From positions 3,782,001 through 3,846,000 of the forward strand of contig JAOVFP010000003.1 in the NCBI GenBank assembly GCA_025738555.1: a stretch of DNA of 64,000 nt, read 5' to 3'. Under the pieces are notes generated by a model. That model was not told where the DNA came from. It searched no databases and worked only from the letters and a program-made list of their open reading frames with translations. Origin of the DNA: Cyathus striatus (lineage: Eukaryota; Basidiomycota; Agaricomycetes; Agaricales; Nidulariaceae). Every line of letters starts with the position of its first letter. Positions within the stretch are counted from its first letter, which is position 1. A program made the position numbers and the translations under genes. Below, one piece after another: positions 13,035 through 26,264 of this stretch.

Positions 13035-13814
13035 GAGGTCATTATGCTGACCCACAGTCTCACTGGACTCCAGTGAGAGTATGAGAGTGTAGAGAGAGTA
13101 TAGTGAGAATTTACTGAGAGTTCAGTGAGAGGTCCTACTAAATTGGTGAGACTCTCAGAGAGTCCAATGGGAATCTACTGAGAAAACTCACTGGACTCTC
13201 AGCACAAAAATTACATAATCAAGTGATTATTGAGTGGTAAAATTAGCACTATTGGATTCATACATAGTCACACTTTTCCCATATATCATGTGTGTCATGT
13301 ATCACACATGTCACATAGTACTGAGTGTGACATAGTATGATGAGTGTGGAGAGTGTGACACCATGTGCTGAGTATGTGAGTGTGATGAGTGTGACACCAC
13401 TCAATACACAGTATCACACTCAGTATGTGTGACATGTTGGAAAAAGTGTGGCATGTTAATTCATATAGTGATAGAAATAAATATCTTAAGTGATAAGTGT
13501 GATACTGAAAAATGTTGGAAAAAGCGTGACAAGCGTGGGAAAAGTGTGACATTTTGGAAAAGGCGTAACATGTTGGAAAATGTTGGGGAAAAAGGCGTGA
13601 CATGTGTAGGAAAAAGTGTGACATGTTAGAAATGTGACATGTCACACATGTCACGCTTCCCCCCAACATTTCCCAACATGTCACACTTTTCCCTTTTTCC
13701 AACATTTTCCAGTATCACCACTTATCACTCAAGATATTTATTTCTATCACTATATGAATTCTACTGAGACTGTGGTGAGAGTCCAGTGAGAATGTGGGAG
13801 AGTGCAATATACTG
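13035..13814. mobile_element. Non-autonomous fold-back element N1
   Basis: The left end is GAGGTCATTATG, then CCCACAGTCTCACTGG. The right end, inverted, is CAGTATATTGCACTCTCCC, then CATTCTCACTGGACTC. These match the two ends of Z1 and K0 in order and spacing. Subterminal GAGTCCAGTGAGA words sit inside both ends. The core (about 13,460-13,760) is a palindrome around ATATTTATTTCTATCACTATA arms with GTGACATGTTGG and its inverse. No clear target duplication was found, so the outer limits are less certain than those of K0. Confidence 0.6.
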
Positions 13815-14095
13815 CTGGTGAGTCAAGTGGAGTCATTCACATTGTGTCAAAGACATTGCACAATGAAGCCAATAGTGAATGTGTTAACTTGGCAAACTTC
13901 TTCACAAAGCTAACATCAAAGCTGAAGCAAGCTAGGGTTGCAAACAGCCATTCTTTGATGAAGGAACTTGAAGTGCAGATGCAAGAGCTTGATGAGAAAA
14001 ATAAGGAGCTCAAGAGAAAAGAAAAAGAAATTGAAGAGCAGAGGACACAGCTATTACAAATGACTGAGCTACTTGGTGGTGCAGTTGCAAATTAG
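13815..14095 (+). pseudogene. Coiled-coil exon fragment of unknown gene
   Basis: An open frame starts straight after the N1 end and stops at TAG-ending sequence at 14,095. It encodes about 93 residues. The C-terminal half is a strong heptad-type, charged stretch (ELDEKNKELKRKEKEIEEQR) ending in ELLGGAVAN. The first in-frame ATG is at 13,958, so this is probably a 3' exon cut from its 5' part by N1. No family is recognised. Confidence 0.4.
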
Positions 14096-14289
14096 ATAGT
14101 GCTGCTTACTAGTGTTTCTTCAATTATAACACTAATAAATTAGAGATCTTGTGAATCATGCTGTTTGTGGATGACTATGCTAAGAAAAAGGAGTACACAC
14201 TAAATATTATGAGATATTTGCTGATTTTGTACTGCTTGAGCTTGAAGTTGATGTCAAGATTTAAATGCAATGTGCAGAGACAAACACAC

Positions 14290-14815
14290 AGGGAGATATA
14301 TGAGTAATCTTGAAAAGATATCATGAAATGATTGAATACAGATTATTAATTCTAGAAAGCAAGATACTATAACATTGAGTGCAATTGGTTTCCATCAAAA
14401 CACATTATGCACCCTGCTCAAACACTCATATTGCCATACCTTGCTCAGTAGTTACTGTATGAGCATGTACTTGTTTTAATAGCTCCCCAGGCTACATGCC
14501 TACTGTACCATGAAATATATAGATTATTAATTCCAGGAAGCCAGATACTATGACATTGAATGCAGTTGTGTTCCATCAAAATACATTATGTGCCCTACTC
14601 AAGTACTTGTATTGCCATACCTTGCTCAGTAGTAACTGTATGAACATGAACTTGTTTTAATGGCTCTCTGGACTACATGCATACTGTACCATGGTGAAAT
14701 ACATAGATTATTAATTCCAGGAAGCCAGATACTATACTATCATGATCATCAGTATGCAAAGTGTCATGGGTATGCAAACTTGCAATTTTTGACACATACT
14801 CTTTGCACACTTACC
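14290..14815 (+). repeat. Tandem repeats split by the hAT element (left part)
   Basis: Units of about 185 bases start with AGATTATTAATTCYAGRAAG near 14,341, 14,520 and 14,704. The same array resumes at 18,532-18,977, where the larger unit (from GAGTAACCTTGAAAAGATAT) is repeated. It predates the hAT insertion. Confidence 0.8.
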
Positions 14816-17800
14816 TAGGCAATAGCATGGGTAGCCCATACCTGCATGGGTCACAGGTATGGGTACTATAGGTATGGGTATGGGTATGCACCAGACTACC
14901 TGCTACTCATAGCATACCCATGACTAAATTCCGACTACAACTTGTATTACAAAGCAATAACAGTTGTGATACTCAAGTTTTAACATGTGAATTAGCTATG
15001 AACTTGCATCTTGAACACCTGTACAGTCTCAAGCCCCTTGATCACATATGACAAAGCTTTTTTTTATCTACAGAAATGATTTTCCATACACAGCAGTGAA
15101 TACCATACTTACACCAGTCTATTGCCATGTCAAACAGAGCTGCACAACAATCTGACTGTGTCCCCATTTGCAAAGAAGGTGCTGAAGAAGCTATTGCTTC
15201 ATTGGTTCCAAAGAAGTGTCTCAAGAAGACTGGTGATGCAATTAAATCTGAAGCCATGAGTTGTCTATGATTCTGAGATATGATAGCTAATACACATAGA
15301 AACAGATTGAATCTTCACATAAGAAACCAAAAGGATTCATTCCATTTGCAAGGCATGAGATAATCAACAATTCCCTATAGTCATTGCAAGGGGAACAAGA
15401 GGCATCACTGATCTCAAGAGATGGTGTAGCTGCTCACAACATAAATGATAACTCTGGTTACATGTCAAAATATGCAACACTTACCATTAATGATTTGATA
15501 GATTATAGAGAGACCTCTTGCATCACAAGTGCCAATAGCCAAGATGGTCCCCCATGCCCCACTGCAAATGATGCCAGAAGCATGAAGCACTGCCATAGAA
15601 TTGTCCAACTCTGATGACAGTGACATAGAGACTGCTGAAGAGACACCGGAGGAGGAGCATAGTAAGTGTCCATTCTTCATATGACATTATACTTAATCTT
15701 TAACAGAGTGACTAATGCATGATTGGTGCTCACCAATTTATGCTTTTTACCACCCTGTCCCAAGGATCAGAACTCATGAAGGTCATCAGTATCATGAATT
15801 TCACTGCTTTGCAAAGACCTGCTCATCAAAGATTTGTTGTTACTTGGATATGAAGGATGCAGCATTGACAGGTAACATGCATAAGCATGCTATTCACTGC
15901 TGGCATGAAGCTGTTAAGCTCACCATGAAAATGGGATTGGTGAAGGAGGCACACAAAGTTCTGGCAATGTGTAAGGATGGATCAATTGCCACAGCATTCC
16001 AGTTAAAGGGGAAGGGAAAAGTAACATACTCACATTGCCAACACATGTGAGCTGAGTCACAGTATGTATATCATGTTCCATCTATAGTCCAACTACTCAT
16101 TCTTGTAGTGCTGAGATAGTATGCTGAGTATCAGAAAGTCTTTGGCCCTTCAGTATAGTCAGTGACTGTGCATTCAAGTCATTAATGAAGACTGGCCGAC
16201 CTGAATATTATATACCATCACCAAGTACTGTTGGTAGAGATGTTTGGCATATCTTCAAATGTACACATGAGCAAATCACATCATTGCTACAGGTACGTTA
16301 GGTATCACATTGAATCAAAGACTGATATAATCTGACAACATACCAGGGACTTGATGGCAAGCTACATTGTGGTACTGATGGTTGGACATCCCCAAACCAC
16401 TGGCCCCTTCTTGTGTTTACTGTTCACTTTGAGCATGACAGCAAAGCAGTTAGCTTGACACTTGATGTGGTAGAGGTTCCAAAGTCTCATACTGGTGAGA
16501 CCCTGGCATCGGCATTTGCTGAGGTTCTGAGCAACTTTGGCCTGTCAGATAAAGTCAGTCTTGCATTGCAATCCAATGAGAATGTTCTAACATTATACCC
16601 AGGTTCTAGGCATAACTTGTGATAATGCCTCTAATAATGATTAAATGATATCAAACCTTGACAAGATGCCTGGCTCATTTTCTCAAGTTAACCATATATA
16701 GTGTTTTCTACACATCAATAACCTTGTAGCTCAAATGTTTATTTGGCAGTTTGATGCACCCAAGCTTTCAAAATCACAGCCTGAAGATTTGTCATCTAAA
16801 ACCCTTGAAGACAAGCAGATGCTTGAGCTTTGTCACAAGGATGATGTTGATCTATCCAACTTGAGTGCAGTTCTTGAGGACAAATCAATGACAGAGCTAG
16901 TGGATGATGATAATCTTGAAGGTTGGGTTGATGAGGTAGCAGTGCTATCACAGGCAGAGTGCAAGGTTTTGGAAAGCAAGTTAAAGCCTGTCAGGCTTGT
17001 GTAGGTTGAGATATAGTTCAACATTTCACAATAATTTGTGCTCACCTTGCTCTCAGGTCTGAAAAGTAGCCTTCAAGACTATTTACTCTACCACACATCT
17101 TCTGCCTGCTTGGATTGCATGTCTTGAGGAACTAGGTCAACCAGTCAAATTAATTCCTTGAGACATATGGACATGCTGGAACTCAATGTACGATCTGCTT
17201 TTATTTCTTCTTGAACATAAGCATGCCTATATATGGTTCATCAGTGATGTGAAGAATAAGTTGAGAGAAATGTATGAGCTTGATGAGAGTGAATGGGTGA
17301 TAATACAGGAGTTGTGTAACATCTTAGAGGTGAGGTTGTCCTGTGGGTCAATTAATAAGCTGATCTAATTATATTCATTCAAGGTACTGAAACAAGCTAC
17401 TCTGTTCTTTTCACACTCCACCCCCAATCTCACCAATGTTATTCCAGCAATGGATCACATCAATGACTGACTCATGTCCACTGCCATTGACCCTATTGTA
17501 CCATCCTGTATATGTACTGCTGCTGGTCTTGCCAAGAACCCTGAACAAGTATTACTCATGCACAGATCAGTCAGAGGCATACTGTATTGCCATGAGTATG
17601 AGTTCCCTTCATTATTTACTTTCAAATTCTAATACCTCTGTTATATTTAGTACTTCACCCATTGCACAAGTTGCAGTACTTTAGGAACACTGGTTGGGAA
17701 GAAGAATGGATAAACACAGCATTGGACCTTTTATGATATCAGTATGAGAAAAATTACAATAGTTTTGTGGAGCCTGATATACAGACTACTGAGGAACCTG

Positions 17801-18523
17801 TAGCTAACAAAGTAAGCTGCATGTTCTCATGCAATATCTAACTAACATTTTGTTATTCTTCAAGGATACAGGTACCAAACCAAACATGTTCAATATGATC
17901 CTGAAGCCTTCACACTCAATCCCCTGTACTACAACTTCAAGAAGAAATTGATGGTTACTTGTCAATGGATATAGAGGATGTTGGTGATGTTTTACTTTGG
18001 TGGTGGGAATGGTGCACCATGTTTCCTTGTCTGTCATGTATGGCATTGGATTATCTCAGTATTCCTGGTGCATTGAAATACTAAACATTGTTTCTCTTTT
18101 ACTTATGTCATCTTTACAGCAACCTCTGTTGACATTGAGTGTATTTTCAGCTATGGCTGCTTGTTGCTCTCTCATGTTTGTAGTCGCCTCTCTGTTCAAT
18201 CAATTCATGCACTTTTATGCCTTGGTAGTTGGAGCATTATGGGGTATATCAAAGACTCTGACATTGCAACAGTGATGAAACTACCAGAGCTTGAGGGAGA
18301 TGATAAAGAGGTATTGCAGATGGGATGGAATCACATTGCAAAGTAGTTTACATGTATAAATTAATGTCTACTGTTCATGTTGCAAAGCTACTGTTAACTG
18401 AATGGGTTACCCATAACCCATGTACCTATGAAATATTTACCCATGGCATAAGGGTGTGGGTTACCTTGGGTAAGGGTATGGGTAGCACTAATAATACCCA
18501 TGGGTTATCCATGCCATTGCCTA
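14816..18523 (+). mobile_element. hAT DNA transposon, degenerate
   Basis: Termini are TAGGCAATAGCATGGGTA at the left and, inverted, TAGGCAATGGCATGGATA at the right. A perfect 8-base target duplication CACTTACC lies at 14,808-14,815 and 18,524-18,531. The neighbouring intact repeat copy near 18,910 shows the empty site. Further CCCATACC/GGTATGGG words fill the subterminal zones. 8-base duplications and short TIRs are standard for the hAT superfamily, and the enclosed coding remnants agree. Confidence 0.9.
15127..18345 (+). pseudogene. hAT transposase (BED finger + RNase H-like + dimerisation), broken
   Basis: Possible start ATG is at 15,127 (MSNRAAQQSDC). A BED-type zinc finger lies near 15,730-15,910 (YAFYHPVPRI; CFAKTC; later GNMHKHAIHCW). 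The DDE region includes YIPSPSTVGRDVWHIFK near 16,205, LHCGTDGWTSPNHWPLL near 16,360 and a TCDNAS-like site near 16,615. A helical insertion follows with ESEWVIIQELCNILEV near 17,290. The C-terminal dimerisation domain (DGYLSMDIEDVGDVLLWWW near 17,950; IPATSVDIECIFSYGCLLLSH near 18,110; SVQSIHALLCLGSW) ends near 18,345. Several exons sit in different frames, some explained by introns, others by internal stops and frameshifts in the 16.6-17.9 kb part. The family is clear; this copy cannot encode an active protein as read. Confidence 0.85.
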
Positions 18524-18531
18524 CACTTACC

Positions 18532-18977
18532 TCAAAACTCTCAGGATTGAAAACAATATATGTCTTCTGCTCAAATCTGCAAAATACAAGATGAGTAACC
18601 TTGAAAAGATATTGTGAAACAATTGAATACAGATTATTAATTCTAGAAAGCCAGATACTATAACATTGAGTGCATTTAGGTTCCATCAAAATACATTATG
18701 TGCCCTGCTCAAATACTCATATTCCTTGCTCAGTAGTTACTGTATGAACATGAACTCATTTTAATAGCTCTCTGGACTACATGCATACTGTACCATGAAA
18801 TTTGTAGATTATTAATTCCAGGAAGCCAGATACTATACTATCATGATTATCAGTATGCAGAGTGTCATAGATATGCAAACTTGCATTTTTCGACACACAC
18901 CTTCACACACTTACCTCAAAAACTCTTGGGATTGAAAATGATATATCTCTTCTGCTCAAGTCTGCAAAATACAAGAG
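18532..18977 (+). repeat. Tandem repeats split by the hAT element (right part)
   Basis: This continues the array at 14,290-14,815. It resumes exactly after the CACTTACC duplication with TCAAAACTCTC, then a second full unit runs from about 18,590 to 18,977. Confidence 0.8.
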
Positions 18978-20961
18978 GATATTTCTGTTTTTCATAAATA
19001 CGAAACACAATTTATGTCTTGCAAATGTAAAAATTGTACTGTTTCACTTCTAACATCTGCTCTAAAGAAATATAACTTAGAAAACATGATATTAATATAT
19101 GACAGATCATAATATGAAAGACAGAATGGAAACTGAGTAGGAAGAAGTGAAGATATTCCATTTGAAGATGCAGAGTGTGACATCTATTCTTGAGACATGT
19201 TGAATTCTGATCTCCACTTGAAGATCTATCACTATCAAAGGGACAATGAACTGAAGCCAGCAAAGCCAGCAGACAATGCTGTGATTTGTTTACAAATCCC
19301 ATCACCACTGATTTTGGACTAGGCCACACTATGTGCTTCATACAATTTTGAGCAGTAAGTACATTCTCATATAATTTGTAAGTAATATATTTCAGATGTA
19401 TACCTATTGGTGTGTAAAATATGAAGTGGATGCAGGCAATAATGAGGAAATCTGAAGGGGTTTCCAAACAAGTTTGCAACACCCTGATCATGATAGTAAC
19501 ATTGAACGGAATAGTATCCATCAGCAACCCACAGGTGGACATTCCAAGTTATGATGTGCCTAATTTGTGATTTGTATTTAAATACTACTAATATATATTG
19601 TAATACTCAAATAATCATCGCAAACCACAGGCTTTAAGTTCAAGGGAGAGATAACACAGATTATGTATAAACTAATATAAAGGAAGTAAACTATAGATTT
19701 CAAAACCTTTCTAGTATGAAATTACTTGGTTCAAGTACTGTTCAGATTCATTTCTATTCCAATTTATTACACTCCTAGAGTGGAAGAAGCCTAGGATTTC
19801 TCCTGGGATTGCTTGCTTTTCCTCCTCCTCCCTGTCCTCCTTATATATCTTTTACAAATAAAACTGTAAAGTACCTATATATGGAAAGGAACTATTTTAG
19901 ACTACTTTATATGACGACATAATGTTGTTTCCAACATATTAACCATGTAGGAGCAACAATACATGTGGAATTCCATGTGGTAGATCAAACAGTAGGATAA
20001 TTTCGGAGTACAAGTACAAAGTCACATGACTTGCTCTGGGCTGCAATTACCGCAGTAACCGGTTTGGAGATAACGGTTCTAACACCTCACATTTTATCAC
20101 ATGACAGGAACATGCAGAACATGTTCCCTTAGGTTTAATCAAGTACTGGGTGCTTGTACATAGTCTTTTGGACTCTAGTAATTAGATAACACACATCTTG
20201 TATTATTCCTTTAATATATATCAAATAGATATTTTTGCTGGCAGTGCAGGACTCAACCCCAGCTCTCAGATGTCCCATTCCCTTAGTAATGTATTCAGAA
20301 TAGAACACTTTGATTGGCAACTCAGGACTCGCCCCAACTCTTGTACTCATGATGTGTATTACTAATACCAAGTTCTAATATTATATGACAAATAGAGAGA
20401 TTTAACCATTAAATAGTTTTAAGGTGTATCAGTTAGTAAACAGGGTTTATGGCTATGTGGTGGTCTTCTAAAATATATCAAAAAAATTCCTTTCTCCATT
20501 ATCTCCTCAGTAGGGGTTTTAAAACAAATTGAACTTTCAACATTATCTCCAGTTAGATAAATTCAACTCATTTATGATCTCAAATGTTAGAACAGATTTT
20601 TGGTATTCAAACAATATGCTTGGCAGAACATACCCTGATGTATCTGCAAAACTTGTGTTTCATAGTTCAATGCCAGAAAATCCACAGGCTTAGGTAACAG
20701 CCTAGCAATTATGATGATATGTCAAATTTTAGTTATATTCAGAGGTGGTTTTTTATTGCCAGATTTCCAAAGTTGTGGAACATGGCAAAGTTGTCCTTCA
20801 CTCCTCCAGCCACTCCCCATCCCACAAACATCAGGTGGTCATCTAGATTGCAGAGTACCTCATCTCAGCCTTCCACTAGTCTTTCCAAGCACAAGATAAC
20901 TAAGAAATAAAATTTATTGACTCCAGTCACAGAACAAAACCCTGGGGGAGACACAACAAAG
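18978..20961. other. AT-rich stretch without a recognised gene
   Basis: A 176-codon minus-strand frame at 19,012-19,542 shows no family motif and is probably spurious or a remnant. Two similar tracts near 20,240 and 20,320 (CAGGACTC preceded by GGCA) look like an old tandem copy. Nothing else is supported. Confidence 0.45.
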
Positions 20962-22210
20962 GAGGTCATGTCACTGACCCACAGTCTCAGTAGAATCCAG
21001 TGAGAATCCAGTGGTATTTCTGAGAGTGTGGAGAGAGATTAGTGAGACTTTGGTGAGAATCTCTTAGAGTCCAGTGATACTATAATGAGATGAATCTCAG
21101 AGAGTCCAATGAGAATTTAGTGAGAATAAGTCACTGGACTCTCAGTACAGTCTCTGACATTTAACTCTGTTGTTACAAATTCCCACACAATATTTCATAA
21201 GATCTCTCTGCACCAAGCTGTACCTAGACTTTATTGTCACAGTGATAACATGTTTCCCACAGTCATTACACTTGTCACACATGTGTGAAAGTGTGACATC
21301 TTGGAAAAGCGTCACATTTTGGAAAAAGTGCAAGCCTAAGCTGTACCTAGACTCTATTGTCACATATGTGTGAAAGTGTGACATGTTGGAAAATGTTGGA
21401 AAAAGCGTGACATGTGTGACAAGCGTGGGAAAAAGCGTGACATGTTTGGAAAATGTTGGGGAAGAAGTGTGACACGTGTGACAAGCGTGGGAAAAATTGT
21501 GACATGTTTGGAAAAGTATCACATGTCATAACCATAACACTTGCCACACTTCTCCAAACATGTCACACTTTTTCCCACGTTTGTCACACATGTCACACTA
21601 CCACACATGTGTGACAAGTTTGATGACTGTAGGAAGTGTGAAAGTGTGACATGTCAGAAAATGTTGGAAAAATCGTGACAAGCGTGGGAAAAGTGTGACA
21701 TGTTGGAAAAGCGTGACATGTATGACATATCATAGCCATTACACTTGTCACACTTTTGATGTACTGTTACACTGTGACAAATGTGACAAGATGTGTCACA
21801 TTTTTTCCAGCATGTCACACATGTCACGCTTTTTCCAATATGTCACACATGTCACACTATGCTTTTCACTCCAACATGTCACACATATCACACTTTTGAT
21901 AATATGTCACACTTTCACACATGTGTGACAAGTGTGATGACTGTGGGAAACATGTTACAACTGTGATAATAGAGTCTAGGTACAGCTTAGGCACCTGAGT
22001 TCAGTGGAGTTCAAGTAGAGTCCAGGTGCCCTACTGATAGTGTAGTGAGACTCTCACTGGATTCTCAATAGTCTAGTGAGAGTTCAGTGAGACTCCACTG
22101 AACTCTTGATAGTCTGGTGAGACTCTAGTGAGACTCTCACTGAACTCTCAATAGTCTGGTGAGAGTCCAGTGAGAGTCCAGTGATAACTGTGGGAGAGTG
22201 CAACATACTG
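20962..22210. mobile_element. Non-autonomous fold-back element N2
   Basis: The ends are the same as in N1: GAGGTCATGTCACTGACCCACAG at the left and, inverted, CAGTATGTTGCACTCTCCCAC at the right. Subterminal GAGTCCAGTGAGA repeats lie at 20,990-21,150 and 22,015-22,195. The core (about 21,220-21,985) is a long palindrome: GCTGTACCTAGACT at the left is inverted at the right end, enclosing GTGACA words on one arm and TGTCAC words on the other. It abuts F1 directly. No clear target duplication was seen. Confidence 0.65.
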
Positions 22211-22212
22211 CT

Positions 22213-22545
22213 CATTAGTACTCATTACATTATGTTTTATATTGTTATTGTAATAGTAATATGCATACTCATAAGTACTCATTACATTGTGTTTCATATT
22301 ATTATTGTAATACTAGTATGTGTACTCATAAGTATTCATTACTTTATGTTCTCTATTATTACTGTAATGCTTTTTATTATTATTTAATGGTATAATGTGT
22401 ACTCATAAGTACTCATTAATTTATGTTTCCTATTACTATTGTATTAATATTATGTATACTCATAAGTGCTCATTACTTTATACTTTCTATTATTATTAAT
22501 AGTATTATGTATGCTTTTCCCTTATGTATTGCTATTACTGATTAC
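22213..22545. repeat. Outer tandem array, F1 left arm
   Basis: Units of about 60 bases around GTACTCATAAGTACTCATTAC. This is the mirror image of the longer array at 26,265-27,230. Confidence 0.85.
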
Positions 22546-24473
22546 TAGTTGACCTGCGCTTTACATATTTCCCACGCTTCACATTTGTCACGTTATTCAC
22601 GCGCGTCACGTTCGTCACACATACTCCTGCACCTCATATTTTTCCCATGCAATGCATTTGTCACATTATTCACGCGCGTCACGCTCGTCACACATATTCC
22701 CGCGCTTCGCATTTGTCACTTCCCGCGTGTCACATTTGTCACATATATTCCCACGCTTCACATCTGTCACATATTTCCTGTGCGTCACGTTCGTCACATA
22801 TATTCCCGCGCATTACATTTGTCACATTCGTCCCGCCCGTCACGTCTGTCACGCATATTCCCACGCATCAATTCATCATACATTTCCCACACTACGCATA
22901 TATTGCACTTGTCACGCTTTAGCGCGTTTGTCACGCTTTCATGCATGTCACACGTCACATTTGTCATGTTCTTTATGAGCATTGCGCTTTTATGAATGTC
23001 ACACATCTCACATCTATTTGTCACGCATTTGATGCTCGTCACATGTGTCACGTCTATGGGGCATGTCACGCTGTGACGATCTGCATGCATGTCACATAAG
23101 TCACATCTGTTTCTTATGATTTGTACATGCATCATATTCATCATGTCTTTGGGACTTACATCATGCTTTCACACACATCATAAGCATTACTTATGTCACA
23201 TCTTTGAGATGTATAATACATTTCAAGCACATTATGCTTGCATGTGTATCATGATTGTGACATGTTGATGGAGTTCCAACAGGTCTATAATGAAAAATGT
23301 TCTGTACCTTTCATATCCAAGGAATCAGAGCACTCAGTGATGCCACATTTAACCCATATCTCATTACTTAGCAATGTAATTCAGCCTCTTGCATTGACAA
23401 GTCAATCATTGATTCAGACCCTGTATGACAATACTGCACATGACTATAGAAAAATAATAGTAAGTTTTTCTTAAGCAAGAAAGGAGAAAAGACAATGTAG
23501 TCCTTCTGAAAAGAGAACAAGAAGAAAAGAAGGTGATGATGTAGTTGACACTAAACTAAAGAATAGACAAGCAAGTAATGACCAAATGGATACTAATACT
23601 AAAAGAACTATATAACATAAATCAGAAATGTGAACACATATGACAGTGTAGAAGTGTCATATAGAGTAAGCATATATGTGACTTAATAATGTGAGTAGAA
23701 GATATAAGAATAACCAATGGTTAATGCAAGAATCATGATTATTTAATAACTGAGACATGTGAGTTTGATGTGATGTGGAATCACATATACTCACTATTCT
23801 TTCAGATTTTTTATCCATATGTAGTTCTTTCAGTATGTCCTTTTCTGTTCAGTTGTTAAATATTTCCAAAACATTCATTTCTATCATATGATCTCATGAT
23901 CTCTCATATTCAGACTAACCATTATAGTTTTTACTTTGTCATTTCATTACATCTCTAGACCTGATTATTAAACATCATATCATCCCATTTCCAAATTTCT
24001 CATGCTCTGTCAGTGGGGGTAAGACTTCAACTACATATACACTCTACATTTTTCATTCTTGTTTCTTATTACTACCACACTTCTATAACTATCTAATTGT
24101 TATTTTCCATGTTACAATCTCCACTTCTACAAGTTCATTTTGTTTCCTCTGCATATATAATTCACTCTATACTATTAAATACTTACTCCACTCTCATGAC
24201 AGACAGAAAAATCTAATGTGATTCAAAAGCATCAAATTTGTGAAAAGTTGCAATGCATTTGAAAAATGTTACATGCATGAACACATGATGGATTTTTAAA
24301 AAAAAATATATGTAACATATGTGAGAAGTGTGACATGCATGCAGATCGTCACGGCGTGACGCGCCTCAAAGACGTGACATGTGTGACGTGCGTGAAATGC
24401 GTGACAAATAGATGTGAGATGTGTGACATTCATAAAAGCGCAATGCTCATAAAGAACATGACAAATGTGACAT

Positions 24474-25848
24474 TGTCGTGGGTGAAACTTGATTAGTCAT
24501 AAACACACACATATGGCTATATGGCCCGATGTCCGGAATCCACATCATCCGGATCTTTCCAAATACACTACCAAATAATTCTCATGAGGCACTGCTTCTC
24601 AAGAAACAAACATATGGAAAACACAAGCCAATACCCAACTTCTTGGTGACCAATAATTGATACCGTTAAAAATAGGACACCATTGTTCTTCACACCCATT
24701 GTTCAAGAACAATGCCTATGCATTCGATTACCAAGGACATGCCATTGTTTCTAATAATAGAACCCCATTGTTCCTCACACCCATTGTTCAGAACAATGCC
24801 TATGCATTCGCTTACCAAGGTTATGCCATTGTTTCTAATAATAGGACTCCATTGTTCTTTTGCACCCATTGTGCAGAACAATGTCCTCCTATTCACCCAT
24901 TGTCTTCATGCCCATTGTTTGCTGGGATCTATAAATAGAATTCCATTGTTCATCACCAGAACAATGTGATACTATTTCTGTCACCATTGTTCAAGACCTG
25001 ACTCATCTCCTTGAACACCATTGTTCTGCGCAGCCTCCACCTCAAGACAATGGATCCACCATTACCAAATTTGAAGGACAATGCAGGATTGGTTTTGGAT
25101 AGGATTAGTCAGCAGTAGGAGGAAAAGAGCATAAAAGGAGAGAGGAATTGAGCCTTAGACAGTAGTTTTATCCATTACCAAATAGCCTGTCACTAGCTAG
25201 GATCTTACTCACCAGTCCATCCCCAGTAGTTATTCTTACACATTAGATACAGAATCTATTGTGCTTTTCTTCAGTTCTATTATTAACGTAAACGATGTAG
25301 TGCAACTCACCGTATAAATAAATTCACAGTAATATCAAAGTAACTCAACTCAACTCAACGTAACGCAGCTCAACTCAATGTATCGAATCTCAATGTCACT
25401 TTTTATCATATCTATTCAGTAACAGCACATATTAGTTTATGCGCTGCAGCCACCAAGCTACAGTCAGAAACAACCAAGGCCCTCAACTTCGTTTCGACCT
25501 TCACCACAGCACCAATCTTTATATACAGCCTTCGCTGTACATACAAGCTTTCCTAGTGTTTCTAGCAGTTATTGTTACCATATACAGCTTTAGCTGTATA
25601 CTCTAGAAACTCCCACAGTTCATCTCTTATTTACAGCCTTTGCTGTACCACACCAGTCACGGGCCAAGTTCTAAGCAAACCTAGCAAAGCCCCACAGTTC
25701 ATTGACCATTTACAGTCTTTACTGTACATCCCATATCATAGGAGTTTGCAGGAATACATACGATCAGTATCCCTCAACCCCCAGGTGCTAGGTACGAATA
25801 AAGTCACTTCCTGCCGAACACCTAAGGTATCTATTACCTTGAACGACA
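24474..25848. mobile_element. Probable solo LTR (1.37 kb)
   Basis: It begins TGTCGTGGG and ends GAACGACA, giving TG..CA ends with a 6-base terminal inversion TGTCGT/ACGACA. It interrupts the F1 right arm, whose intact mirror in the left arm shows the empty site. The flanks read ACAT and ACGT, compatible with a 4-base duplication with one change. A TATA-like GCATAAAAGG near 25,130 and AATAAA near 25,795 fit promoter and polyadenylation signals. No coding region is present. A non-LTR origin is not excluded. Confidence 0.6.
24660..24980 (+). repeat. Short tandem repeats in the probable LTR
   Basis: About three diverged units of roughly 100 bases around CACCCATTGTTCAGAACAATG. The ACAATGG/CCATTGT words can pair locally. 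Confidence 0.7.
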
Positions 25849-26264
25849 ACGTGTGATGCGCATGAAAGCGTGACAAATGCGCTAAAGCGTGACAAATGCA
25901 ATATATGCGTAGTGTGGGAAATGTATGATGAATTGATGCGTGGGAATATGCGTGACAGACGTGACGGGCGGGACGAATGTGACAAATGTAATGCGCGGGA
26001 ATATATGTGACAAACGTGACGCACAGGAAATATGTGACAGATGTGAAGCGTGGGAATATATGTGACAAATGTGACACGCGGGAAGTGACAAATGCGAAGC
26101 GCGGGAATATGTGTGACGAGCGTGACGCGCGTGAATAATGTGACAAATGCATTGCATGGGAAAAATATGAGGTGCAGGAGTATGTGTGACGAACGTGACG
26201 CGCGTGAATAACGTGACAAATGTGAAGCGTGGGAAATATGTAAAGCGCAGGTCAACTAGTAATC

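Noticed and set aside
20220..20345. tRNA-like or SINE-like tracts with GAGTCCTG on the minus strand
   Set aside because: Only a weak B-box resemblance, with no A box at proper spacing.
13035..22210. A single large element running from the left end of N1 to the right end of N2
   Set aside because: Both N1 and N2 have complete pairs of ends of their own, and the outer flanks share no duplication.
22549..22995. Mirrored frames at 22.5-23.0 kb and 25.8-26.3 kb as a gene pair
   Set aside because: They are the two arms of the F1 inverted repeat read on opposite strands and consist of GTCACG repeats.
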